From: Loripinus fragilis
Lineage: Eukaryota > Mollusca > Bivalvia > Lucinida > Lucinidae
Length of the DNA stretch: 64,000 nucleotides
Assembly: GCA_964019695.1 (NCBI GenBank)
Contig: OZ026530.1
Coordinates: 31,292,690-31,356,689 of the forward strand
Direction: 5' to 3'
Position numbers and translations under genes: made by a program. Shown one piece after another: positions 44,758 to 55,318 of the stretch. Numbering within the stretch: position 1 is the first letter of the stretch; each line of letters starts with the position of its first letter. The notes beneath the pieces were generated by a model. It made no database searches, was not told the DNA's origin, and saw nothing but the letters and a program-made list of their open reading frames with translations.

Positions 44758-46399
44758 TTTACCAGTCGCTAACAATGCCCCACACTTTTGACAATAGGCT
44801 ACAAACAGGCGTAGGATAAGGGGAATAGCTATATACCGGAAGGAAGGTTCCTTCCGCGGAGGGAAGGTTCCTTCCGCGGAAGGAAGATTTTTGTACGGAA
44901 GGAAGCTTTTAAATAAATTTATTAGCAAGATAATTCTATAAAATCGTGATTTATTATTAAAATAATGAATAATGAGATGCTTAGATGAAAAGTTGTGATG
45001 AAAATCAAAACTTGATGTCAACGTTGCTACCATTAAAAAATTGTCCGTGTGCCGCGTATAGCGGCATCGAAAATTTCAATACGGAAGGAAGAATATCTAG
45101 CTTGTTTAAGCATGATAAGTCTAATAAATCATGATTTAATAATGAAATAAAGAATGTGAAACATTTAAATTAAAAACTCAGTAATATCTTAACTTGATTT
45201 CACCCTTGGCAGTGATTTAAATTGTCCCTACGCGAAAGGAGCCTATGCCTACGGAAGGAAGATTTATCTACAGAAGGAAGTTTTTTTCTACGGAAGGGAG
45301 CTTTTTAATAAGTTTTTAGCACAATTTGTTAATATAAATAATGAATATTGAGATGTTTAGGTTAAAAATAGTAAAATCTGTCTTGAGTTCATCTATGGTA
45401 GTGAAATTAATTTACCGTATACGAAAGCAACATTCCTACGGAAGGAAACTTTTAAAAGTACATAATGAAAGCAAAGAATATACAGCCTGGTCAAACACAG
45501 CATTCTGTGTCGTCTGACCTGGATCTGCGCTGTTTGCATATGAGTTACCTCCAAACAATTCGTCAGCTTGTAACCTGGACCCAGAGCAGGCCCGATTAGG
45601 ACAGGATTGTTTTATCCTATAAAAGGAAGATTAACCTCGAAAGGAAATATTTCTTTGTGACATGATACGACCTGTCATGTTAGCCCACAGATAATGTTAT
45701 CCATAGTTTCCAGCTGGCACCGCACAAGACTGAAACGATCTTGTGACTCGTGGAGGTATGACTAGGTCTTGTTGCCTAACTGTTTTCATGTAGAGCAACC
45801 GTTTGTCAGCCTCCTTTTGTTAACATAGATAGATAGGTTTATTTCAAAATTGCATTTTAGTTTTAACAACACATGGCAGAGAACATGCGGTGGCTAGCAA
45901 TGTCCAGACACCATGTTCCCTGTCTCCTTGATATATACATGTATGATACTAAATTCACCACTGATAAGAACCAATACAGTTATAAGCGTTTGCGATCGAG
46001 CACAAAACCCAAAATGCTACTTATTTGACAATCAAATCATATTTTGTGGGTACTCAAAAGAACCGTCTCAATGGGACGTTTCTTTCGATGACACACACCT
46101 TATGTTATAACTAAAGAATACAACATATTGACTCGATTACGCTGTTCTATTTTGTTTACCTTGACCTATGTTTTATGAAAATGGTCAAAGACAGGGGTTG
46201 TCCATACACGTACATGGCGTACATGTATAATCAAACCCTGTTCTTTTTTTGTTTTGTTTTTTTACTTTTTTTTTCTTTTTTTCGTTTTTATGCTTCATAT
46301 GTACAGAATACTTTTCGCACATGTTTAAACGACCATGTTTGCACAGCAAAATTACCATACTAATACTAATTACTGGCTGCTCTATAATGTGATGAAATG

Positions 46400-46570
46400 T
46401 ACGTGTTTCGGTGCTAGAAGCCACAGCCTGGTTATTTGAGGTGGCCAGTTGTATCCCGAATCGTACAGTTTATGAACCCTACATACGGTCAATTTGTTAA
46501 ATGTTATCGGTGCTAGTATAGTCACAGCCTGATTACTTGAGGTGACCAGTTGTATCCCGAATAGTAAAAC
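46400..46570 (+). repeat. Direct duplication, period about 104 bp
   Basis: CGGTGCTAGAAGCCACAGCC, GGCCAGTTGTATCCCGAAT at 46410-46463 recurs as CGGTGCTAGTATAGTCACAG and GACCAGTTGTATCCCGAAT at 46509-46562. Confidence 0.75.
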
Positions 46571-47554
46571 AAATAACATGTAAAAATCGGTGAACTTTTG
46601 AAAATTCAAATCTTAGTAAGCGTACAAAACATTAAAATTTTCAAACGTGAATGGTCAAAATAAATCATAGAAACCATACTATTCCCAATATCTCAGCCTT
46701 ATTCAGGATTTGAGGCTGACTTTCGTTGGAAAGTCCGCTTCAAAATCCTGTATTCAGGAATAATCCTGTAAACGGTACGGACTCTGATGGGATGCCACAT
46801 TTGTGACATCTCATTTGGATCCGCACTGCACAAGATTAAATTAGACACTTGTTTTCACGTTCGAGACGAATCATTCATTTTAGAAAAACAAAACAAGCAA
46901 AAACAAAAACAAAAAAAAACACAGCCAAACATAACAAAGTGATCGAATAACATAATTTCGAAATTTAAGCTTCAAATAATTTTTTCTAAAACAAATAATT
47001 CTTCACAAGAAGGCTTTAGCCCCAAAAGGAGTTGAAACTTAATCCCCGTTTATGTTGGATAAAATATTCCATCATTATTACCAAAGTATCTGGGTTACTG
47101 AAAAGCTCTTATTGGTGACATCTCATTTAGGTCTGCACTGTATGCATATGCGGGCATTGAGTTGGGTGCTAAAGTATAGCTTGTCTAGGATGTTAGAACG
47201 TGAACAATTACGTTTTTTTTTTCTTGTTTTTTTTCTTCAAGAAAGTTAAAGTGTGTTTTGTTCATAAGATAAGTTGAATTTCATACCATATAGTAACATG
47301 TAGTACATTTAGTCGAGCATCAGGTAAATTGGTGGCTGGTGCATGGGGTGCGGGTGGATGATCGATCCCACACATACCATCTATGCACCAGACAAGAATT
47401 GACCTATATACAAGGTAGCTCTCTAAGAAACAAAATATTTAAATTTTGAAATTGCTATTATCTAAACAAAAAAAACAAACAGATCAAAAAAATACTTCAC
47501 TCTCGATCTATTTATTTATGTTATTGTTATGTCCACGGCCAAGCCCGTGTCACT

Positions 47555-47640
47555 ATGTAAATGCTTATATGATGTAATGACGATGAGCTTGTATGCTTTA
47601 GTCTAAAATAAAATTTCTGTTCTGTTCTGTTCTGTTCTTG
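47555..47640 (+). repeat. Probable LINE 3' tail
   Basis: ATGACGATGAGCTTGTATGC, AATAAAATTTC then (TGTTC)4. A short 3' UTR ending in a simple repeat rather than poly-A is typical of CR1/RTE-like elements. No coding part is attached. Confidence 0.5.
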
Positions 47641-47646
47641 ATTGAG

Positions 47647-48812
47647 CTTGAGCTTGACGTTGACGGCACTTAAACCATAGGTGAGATTAAAGCTTAGATA
47701 CGGACATATACTTAAGCACTATTAGACCTACAATAAGAGTGCATAATTCAATATTAATTTCCTTATTTATAGTGATTCATATGGTGTGTATGCCCATTAG
47801 GATTGAATCTTCGATGCAATCTTAATGGACATGCACAGTATAAGACATGAACCTATATGCATTTTATCATCATGTGTTTAAACTACGTACATTGTTACTA
47901 TACAATAATGATCGATTATAGCATAAAAATATACAGGTTACATTCACTTTAGTAATTAAGTACAGCTTTTAATGGCGACTATGGTTTCTGTGACCAACCG
48001 TCTTCTGTGCGGCAATTGAGCTTGACATTGACGGCACTTAAACCATAGGCGATATTAAAGCTTAGTTACGGACATATACTGTAGCACTAATGGACCTAAA
48101 ATAAGGGCTGTTTCACATATACACCGAATCCGAACCGAAACCGAACCGAAACCGTAATGGCCACCGAATTGCATCGTTTCGTTTTCGGCAGACCTTTCAC
48201 ATATGAACCGAATCCGTGGACGAAATCTAAGAAAATGCCTGCATAATTTGGACTAATTTCCCTCTCAGATAGCAGAAATGCATTGAAAATTCAAATTTTT
48301 CATGCCACTGCATTAGGTTCGTGGTCTTTATAGTCGGTCTGGGTATTGTCCCACAAAAGTCTGTAGTCAACAGTATTGTGCTTGTGAAATAATCGCACAA
48401 TTGTCTCGCTGGACAATCCATCAATGGCTTTCATGATTACAAAGTTTATACAATGCACGTGGTTTGTGTATGTGCAGATTTTATTAAAATTACCTGTCGT
48501 GTTTGCTGAAATTCGGCCACCGAAACCGAAAAAAATAAAATCAAAATCGTGCACGTTTTCGGTTCGGCGTTCGGTTTCGGTTTCGGCGCATATGTGAAAG
48601 CTCTCATCGGGTTTAAGGCATTTTATTTTTTCGGTTCGGTTTCGGTTCGGTTTCGGTTCGGTTTCGGTGTATATGTGAAATGGCCTTAAGAGTGCATAGT
48701 TCAATATAAATTTCCTTATTTATAGTGATTCATATGGTGTGTATGCCCATTAGGATTGAATCTTCGATGCAATCTTAATGGGCATGCACAGTATAAGACA
48801 TCGACAAATATA
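47647..48812 (+). repeat. Direct duplication of about 210 bp, second unit interrupted
   Basis: Unit 1 (47647-47860) and unit 2 (48014-48104 continuing at 48690-48812) share GACGGCACTTAAACCATAGG, GCCCATTAGGATTGAATC and TTCGATGCAATCTTAATGG. The intact unit 1 gives the exact pre-insertion sequence for the Harbinger element in unit 2. Confidence 0.85.
48105..48686 (-). mobile_element. PIF/Harbinger element with a MADF-like exon remnant
   Basis: 582 bp, ends GGGCTGTTTCACATATACAC and the inverse GTGTATATGTGAAATGGCC, with TAA on both sides (48102-48104, 48687-48689); unit 1 of the duplication shows one copy only. Subterminal (CCGAAAC)n blocks face each other. On the minus strand, 48434-48303 encodes SETIVRLFHKHN, LLWDNTQTDYKD and NAVA followed by TGA where a MADF domain would have Trp. 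Harbinger elements carry a Myb/SANT-like (MADF) DNA-binding protein besides the transposase, so this is a deletion derivative that kept part of that exon. Confidence 0.78.
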
Positions 48813-49725
48813 AACGATATTGGAGTGTCTTTAGATATTAAGCGTAGATTGTGGGTGCCCGTTGTGACCAAATCATAGAGGCGATCCTGACGAACACACA
48901 CTATCTATCTATGTCATTGAGCAATGGAATAAAGTATACCACTGAGTCAGAGGTTCTAGAAATGTTTATTCCAAATGGAAAACAATCATAATTTTACACA
49001 TTCTCTACATATATATGTAATATCGACAAATGCTGTGTATTGTGCTATAACTATATGCTATGCTGAGGGCATTTATTATTAAACAACACCAGCCTAAAAG
49101 CGTCCATTTTTACGAGAGATATACAAACAATTTAGACCCAGATCAGACACCACAAAATAGCGGCGTCTGATCAGGGTGTCCATAGTTTGTTTATACAATG
49201 TTTTCTTCAATTTTTTTTTTTTAAATGATATAATAAAGTACAAAATGTTCGCAAAATTTATCATGTAACGACAATGATACCTTATAAGTTATTTGGATGA
49301 GATGAAAAAACAAAACTAAAAAAACACCATCAACAACAACATCGACGAAATGAAAAGTCAATTATTCGCATTGTGGCAAAAATATTAACGCCTAGTTTTG
49401 AGTCTGTTAATTGTGAATCATCATTTTTAAATAAGATAGACATAGCCTGAACACAAACGGTCCTTTTCAGTACCACAAAATTATATCGAAAGAAAACCAT
49501 TTATTGTCCTATAATGTTTCGAGAACACAACTCTAAGCTTGATACATTACTTGAATATATATGTACGCATATTTAGCATATTAAATCATCAGAATAATAA
49601 TCAAATTTATTTCAAAAGCACGCTTTCTTTAAAACGCATATTAGACACTAAATCGGCCTGGCATAGAAAAAAAACTTCCTTTGCAAAATCTCGAAAATCC
49701 ATAAAAGGAACATTTTACCCCAGTC
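48813..49725. other. No gene recognised
   Basis: AT-rich; includes a small GATCAGACACC/GGCGTCTGATC palindromic repeat at 49140-49190. No coding support. Confidence 0.45.
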
Positions 49726-50014
49726 CATGTACGGATCCAGAGGGGGGGGCAGGGGGTCCGGACCCCCCGCCCCTGAAAAATAAAAAAAAATAAATATAGG
49801 GTTTCTTAGCAATACTGGTCCGGATCCCCTGAAAATCACAAAGCTGCCAAGCCAGCATTCAATGTTGGGCCATCATCGGCCCGCCAGTGAAATTCCATTT
49901 AAATGGCGTTTCGCTGGCGGACCGATAATGGCCCGCTTTTAATGCTATTTAGATCCTCTTTCCCCTTATAAAAATGTTGGACCCCCTCTGACAAAACTTT
50001 CTGGATCCGCGCAT
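49726..50014 (+). mobile_element. Hairpin MITE family B, copy 5
   Basis: CATGTACGGATCCAGAGGGG to CTTTCTGGATCCGCGCAT. Complete: TTTCTTAGCAATACTGGTCC, then the core TTCCATTTAAATGGCG with GCGTTTCGCTGGCGG. CAGTC lies near both junctions. Confidence 0.85.
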
Positions 50015-50544
50015 ACAGTCTTTGAGTACATTTATTAATACATCAATATATGTTACAATATGTATACAACAATGGTAGCTTAATGGTAATGACTACTATA
50101 CATACATTTTTCGTATTTATGGTAAAATATATATATATGAAAAATCCTAGCAAGGGCATATATTTGCTCAATAACCCTTCCTTCAGAAGGTAAATCTTCT
50201 TTTCGCAAATGGACAATTTTCATACATGCAGAAAGTGGTTTAATTTGGTTTTTAACCACAACGACTTCAAATTATGTTGTTGTTTTTTTTAAATCAGAAA
50301 TAATATGATTTAATTTACAAACAACGCAAAGCATGTTTTAAAACATTCATTCCGTAAAGAATGTTCCTTCTGCGGAAGACTTTCATTTAGCATACAGACA
50401 TTTTTTTCAATAGTAGCAAAGCTGACAACCCGTTATGATCTTTATCGCATTTTTTTTTCATCTCAATACTCATTATTTTAAAATGAATCATGATTTTATA
50501 GACTTATCTTGCTAAAACTTATTTGAAAGCTTCCTTCCGTACAA

Positions 50545-51468
50545 AAAATTTTCCTTCCGCATAGGGACATTTTTTTATTAGTAGCAAAGCTGTCATCCAG
50601 TTTGATATTTTCATCACACTTTTTCATCTATACATCTCTATATTCATTATTATTATACTAAAACGTGATTTTATAGACTTATCTTGCTAAAAAAATGAAA
50701 GCTTCCTTCCATAAAAAAATCTTCCTTCCGCATAGGGACATTTTTTTAATAGTAGCAAAGCTGTCATCCAGTTTGAGATTTTTATCACAGTTTTTCTTCT
50801 AAACATCTCTATATTCATTATTTTAATAATAACTTGTGATTTTATAGACTTATCTTGCTAAAAAACTTATTTGAAAGCTTCATTCCGTAAAAAAATCTTC
50901 CTTCCGCATAGGGACATTTTTTTAATAGTAGCAAAGCTGTCATCCAGTTTGAGATTTTCATCACACTTTTTCATCTAAACATTTCTATATTCATTATTTT
51001 TATAATAAATCGTGATTTTATAGACTTATCTTGCTAAAAAAATGAAAGCTTCCTTCCGTAAAAAATCTTCCTTCCGCATAGGGACTTTTTTTTATTAGTA
51101 GCAAAGCTGTCATCCAGTTTGAGATTTTTATCACAGTTTTTCATCTAAACATCTCTATATTCATTATTTTAATAATAACTCGTGATTTTATAGACTTATC
51201 TTGCTAAAAAACTTATTTGAAAGCTTCATTCCGTAAAAAAATCTTCCTTCCGCATAGGGACATTTTTTTAATAGTAGCAAAGCTGTCATCCAGTTTGAGA
51301 TTTTCATCACAGTTTTTCATCTAAACATCTCTATATTCATTACTTTAATAATTAATCGTGATTTTATAGACTTATCTTGCTAAAAACCTCATTTAAAATC
51401 TTCCTTCCGTACAAAAATCTTCCTTCCGCGGAAGGAACGTTCCTTCCGCGGAAGGAACGTTCCTATAC
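50545..51468 (+). repeat. Tandem array, five units of 170-176 bp
   Basis: TTCCTTCCGC recurs at 50551, 50722, 50898, 51068, 51244 and 51420, so spacing alternates 171, 176, 170, 176, 176. Each unit has AGTAGCAAAGCTGTCATCC, TTCATCTAAACATC and GTGATTTTATAGACTTATC. The alternation matches a shorter variant lacking CTTATTT, so the array has a two-unit higher-order pattern. Confidence 0.85.
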
Positions 51469-51492
51469 CGTAGGATAAGGACAGCCTCAGGG

Positions 51493-51771
51493 TACAGTCA
51501 GAATTCCTTCTTTGAAGCCCCAGTGGTGCATAAAACTGGATGTGTCATGCGTGCTTTATATGCAATTATGCCCTGTGGCCGCGGCACACCGTCAACAGAA
51601 CCGAAAACAGCACGCTTGTTGGATCTCTGCCACCGTGGTACCGTATCATGCGACTGCAGTTATAGATATACTGCACATGCTAGAAAGTTCACTGAGTCGC
51701 TCCCCTTTATTTGTTCATTTTTTTTTTATGGCGAAGAACTTGGAGAAAAATGTAAGCTAAGGTATGATTAA
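51493..51771 (+). other. Exon-like open stretch, Cys-rich
   Basis: Open for about 90 codons after GGTACAGTCAG (a possible splice acceptor) with TGTAAGC (a possible donor) at 51749. The peptide has CGRGTPSTEPK, CHRGTVSCDCSYRYTAHARK and CSFFFYGEE. GC content is higher than its surroundings. I recognise no domain and see no partner exons; it could be chance or a fragment of an unknown gene. Confidence 0.25.
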
Positions 51772-51917
51772 AATGTTATTTTTGGCACACTTGAACGCAG
51801 TCTTTTCTACTGATGAATCTACCTATGATTTATTTCTTTTCTCCAGTCAATTACCCGTCTCGGCCTCATTTAATAAATCGGAGTTCGGCCCTTAGCCGTT
51901 TCGGCCCACTCATTCAA

Positions 51918-52442
51918 AATGAGCCGTGACATGTGATTTCCAACAATGTGGCATTTTGACAAGTGTATATTCTGTTTCTGTTCGTTAAGAGACTTCATTA
52001 ATGCATGAACATTATGTCTCTGGTGGCGGTTAAGAGAAGAAAAAGTGGGAAAAATAGGAAAGATAGAAATAAAGTGGATAGAAAAGTAAGAATTAAAGAA
52101 AGGAAAGTTTCCAGCCTGCGTTTTCAGTTCTTCATTGGGTAGTAGACCAATCGGGCTACAGTAACCGACACAGCTCTAAAACCCTCTGACCTGGCCCCTA
52201 CCTAGCTTAGAATGAGAGAGATGTTAGCCCCTGCTTGAAGAGTGCCAAGTCAGGGGCCTCAGCAACTGAGGCTGGTAGTGAATTCCACACAGGGGGCTGG
52301 TAGTGAATTCCACACAGGGGACTCAGAGGAGCCTGTGCAGCCTCCCTTTAAGCTTAGAAACTCCAAATGATGTTCAGTCAGTAGCTTAACACTCATAGAA
52401 TATTCAAGCAACTAGCAAAGGCTCTGATCAGACTGTGCATAC
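51918..52442 (+). mobile_element. MITE family A, copy 6, interrupted and truncated
   Basis: ATGAGCCGTGACATGTG to GACAAGTGTA (51967) resumes at ACTCAGAGGAGCCTGTGC (52317) and breaks off after CATACGGGCA (52442). The 350-bp insert has AACTCCACAC-type sequence and a 26-bp unit (GGCTGGTAGTGAATTCCACA) in two tandem copies. Confidence 0.75.
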
Positions 52443-54710
52443 GGGCATGTTCAAAAATAATGAAGCTTTTCACTTTATGGCATCCCATGCACACTTTTGC
52501 CTAGATTTTAAGGACCAAACATAGCTAAAAATGTATTATGGTCCCTGTGTTCATCATGCAAAATTTTATTAAAATCGTACAAGTAATACAAAATTTATGC
52601 CAGTAAAACTAGCTAAAAAAACGAAGGAGTGTAACACCTTTTGCGTGACATTTTTTTCATTACAGAATTTCACTTGTGCATTTATACAAAACTGTGGATG
52701 TTGCCATACTTATTAGCCAACTTTGTGATTACCCATTCCTTTCAACTTAATGAAAATAGGAAAATCATGCCTTTTCATCGTTACCTATCATGCAGTGATT
52801 TTGTTACCTGTGCATCCTGCATCTTTTGCGCATAAGTTTTTATTTCAGCGAGTCTCAGACAAGTCCCGGGATGCAATAGTATTGCAGACTTGTCATTAAA
52901 AATAGTGTTTAGGACTCGTAAGTTTGCAGTTGGGACTCATTGATATTGGAAACAGCGAGTCCCAGGACCCATAAGCCAAAAAATGTAAATGAATCACTGA
53001 GCCTATGTTATTTTTTGTGCATTGTCCAACAGGACTAGTCTGAAATTCAGGTGCGGTAAAAATGAAGAGATTTTTCCCAGAATTGATTTGACATGAATAT
53101 TTGAATAGATTATAACCTATAATGTGATCTGCAGCACTGACCAATCTTAATACATTTTATTTCAAGTATTACATCTGCTTTATAAGTATTCATAATAGAA
53201 TGAGCAGAACTGGATGTAGAGCACCCTTTAAACTAAGGAGTGTAACACTTGACATTTCAAGCCTCATAACTTTTTCCAAGGTTATGTTTTGTGAGCTTAT
53301 ATGCCTCATATGAAAAGTGTTTGACCCATAACAGAGATTCATACAGTGAGAGTTTTATCTTGGTCTTAATTTTCTTCATATCATCCATAAAAGCCACTAA
53401 GGAGTGTAACACTTTCTTGCAAAATACTTCTGTGGGTTATTTCTATACCAGTAGCAGCGTAATTTCAATTTATTTACCATTATTACTATAGAGCAATGTC
53501 CCTCAGACAATTCTAGTAGCACCTTTTTATGTTCAAAGTTTATAAAAAGCTGTACTGCATTGAAATCACCTAAAAATAGGTGATTTTGACAATCCATTTT
53601 CTTGAGATTTTACCTATCCAGGCATTCAGGACAACATTTATTCTTGAAGATTATGTGTTCTGATAAATATAAATAGATAAAATTGACCAATATAATCCAA
53701 TTTTCTAACCAAGCTAATGTTTTGCTATGACATCACGACACTGTCACAAAGCATTACACTCCTTAGTGATTTTTGTTTTAATGCCATTTTAGCTTTTTTC
53801 TTTTCCAAACCAGCAATATTTCACTTTTAATTGACTGATCATTCATTTCCAAGATTTAGAACAGTTCTTTTGATGCATTTCTTTGAATCTTGATTAGCAT
53901 TTTGGGTAAATCATTTAGAAACTAAATATAAAGGGACCTTTTCTATTGGTTCATGATGAGAGTATCAATATCAGAAACTGGTATGCAACCAAACATTTTT
54001 TTATTCTCTTTGGCATCTAGTTAAATGGTATTTAATGTATGTTACATACAGAAAAGTGTTCAATTGCTAAAATTATTAGAGAAAAAAATATTATTTGCAA
54101 TCAGTTTAAGTATTTAGATAAAGAACATTCAACATATCTTATTCAAGATCTTGGGGAGACAATTTTTGTTTGTGCTGGAACACTGATTATGAGATTCTTA
54201 TATAGTAGAAAGGAAATTGTGTCATTTATTGTTAAAGCTAGAATTAATAGGTTTTTGAAGACCTAAGCATTTGTACAAAATGTTACACTCCTTAGTATTA
54301 GATCAGACATTTCTTTACAAAAAGGCTTTTTTTAGGCCAATAATCTGCAATAAAATTATATTAACACTATGCAAGTGAAGTGAGTTCTTTGTATGCAATA
54401 CTCTATATGTGGCTTAGCCCTGTTAGGTCCAAATTTGGACACATAAACAAATCAAACTAAGGAGTGTAACACATTTTCTTATTTTTTTGCCCGTTTTTGT
54501 AGATAGATAACCATTAAATCCATGCTTACATATCAGATATTGATCTGTAGCTTAGTTTTTTTACAATGTGTTATCATTTTAACGCAAATTTTATTGAGAT
54601 TCAGACTCCTGTTTTAAAAATATGAACATTTTGAGAGCTCTTCTACTAAAATAATGAGGCAAAATGACAGTAAAACAAGAATTTTTTGTTCAATTATGCA
54701 ATTCAATTTG
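52443..54710. repeat. Region with six copies of CTAAGGAGTGTAACAC
   Basis: Plus orientation at 52624-52637 (first two bases differ), 53233-53248, 53398-53413 and 54457-54472; inverse at 53754-53766 and 54281-54295. Otherwise AT-rich, with no tandem structure, no shared sequence around the motifs and no convincing gene. Confidence 0.7.
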
Positions 54711-54998
54711 CAGGGTTCATCCAAGGATGGGCCCGATCCATTTTGTGAGAAATCTATTAATGTTTTGTTAAAATGGACTTTATTTTTGGCTGGGCCCCAT
54801 ATACAAGCTTTTCAAATCTCATGTCAATTATGCTCTAATGTGGATATTAAGGATTCTTGGGCCCATCAAATTTTGCAAAAGGCCCATCAAATTTTCAAAT
54901 GGCCCATTAAAATTTGGAAATTTGCATGTATTTGAATGGGATATGGGCCATTGGCCCATTTTACGGCCCATCATCATTTTGGGCTAGGATTAACCCTG
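54711..54998. mobile_element. hAT-like MITE (GGGCCCATC-rich)
   Basis: Ends CAGGGTTCATCC and GGATTAACCCTG, with CAATTTG at both junctions (54704-54710, 54999-55005). The interior repeats GGCCCATCAAATTTT. Confidence 0.82.
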
Positions 54999-55318
54999 CA
55001 ATTTGGTAAAAATCACTCATTAGTATAGTTGAAACTACTGCTGCGATGTGCTGTGGACAACCCGTTGCACTGTAAGTGTTGCACGAGGCGGAATTAAAAA
55101 ATTATAACCCAATTATTACCCACCTGCACAAAACGATGCAGTATAGATGTAGATTGTCTATATACAGAGTAATGTCTAATTTTTTGGCTATCTCACGAGT
55201 AATGCACAAGTTATTTGTATACACTGCTCCCCCACCTACGGAGATGGGTGGGGATAATGATTTTCACTTTTCAAAGCCCTGGTATAAGCCCCGCCCTGTG
55301 GGGACAAGCTGATGGTAA

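Larger units (their letters stand above)
44822..51468. mobile_element. Composite DNA transposon with TTCCTTCCG terminal arrays
   Basis: CGTAGGATAAGG lies just outside both ends (44810-44821 and 51469-51480), a 12-bp direct repeat that looks like a target duplication. Inside, the ends are inverted: GGTTCCTTCCGCGGAAGGAA with GATTTTTGTACGGAAGGAAG at the left and the inverse at the right. Subterminal tandem units follow: degenerate at 44900-45450, and about 173 bp each at 50545-51468. A 9-12 bp duplication suggests a Mutator-like element, but class is inference. The 6.6-kb interior has no recognisable transposase and holds later insertions (48105, 49726). Confidence 0.7.

Noticed and set aside
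46185..46424. A Lys-rich 79-codon minus-strand frame
   Set aside because: It is driven by a T-tract at 46243-46285 and has no other support.
49539..49839. Proline-rich and glycine-rich short frames
   Set aside because: They read through the left end of hairpin MITE family B; the composition comes from its CCCCC/GGGGG tract.
35899..51909. A Maverick/Polinton-type giant transposon
   Set aside because: No polymerase, integrase or capsid-like reading frames lie between the inverted ends, and no target duplication is visible.
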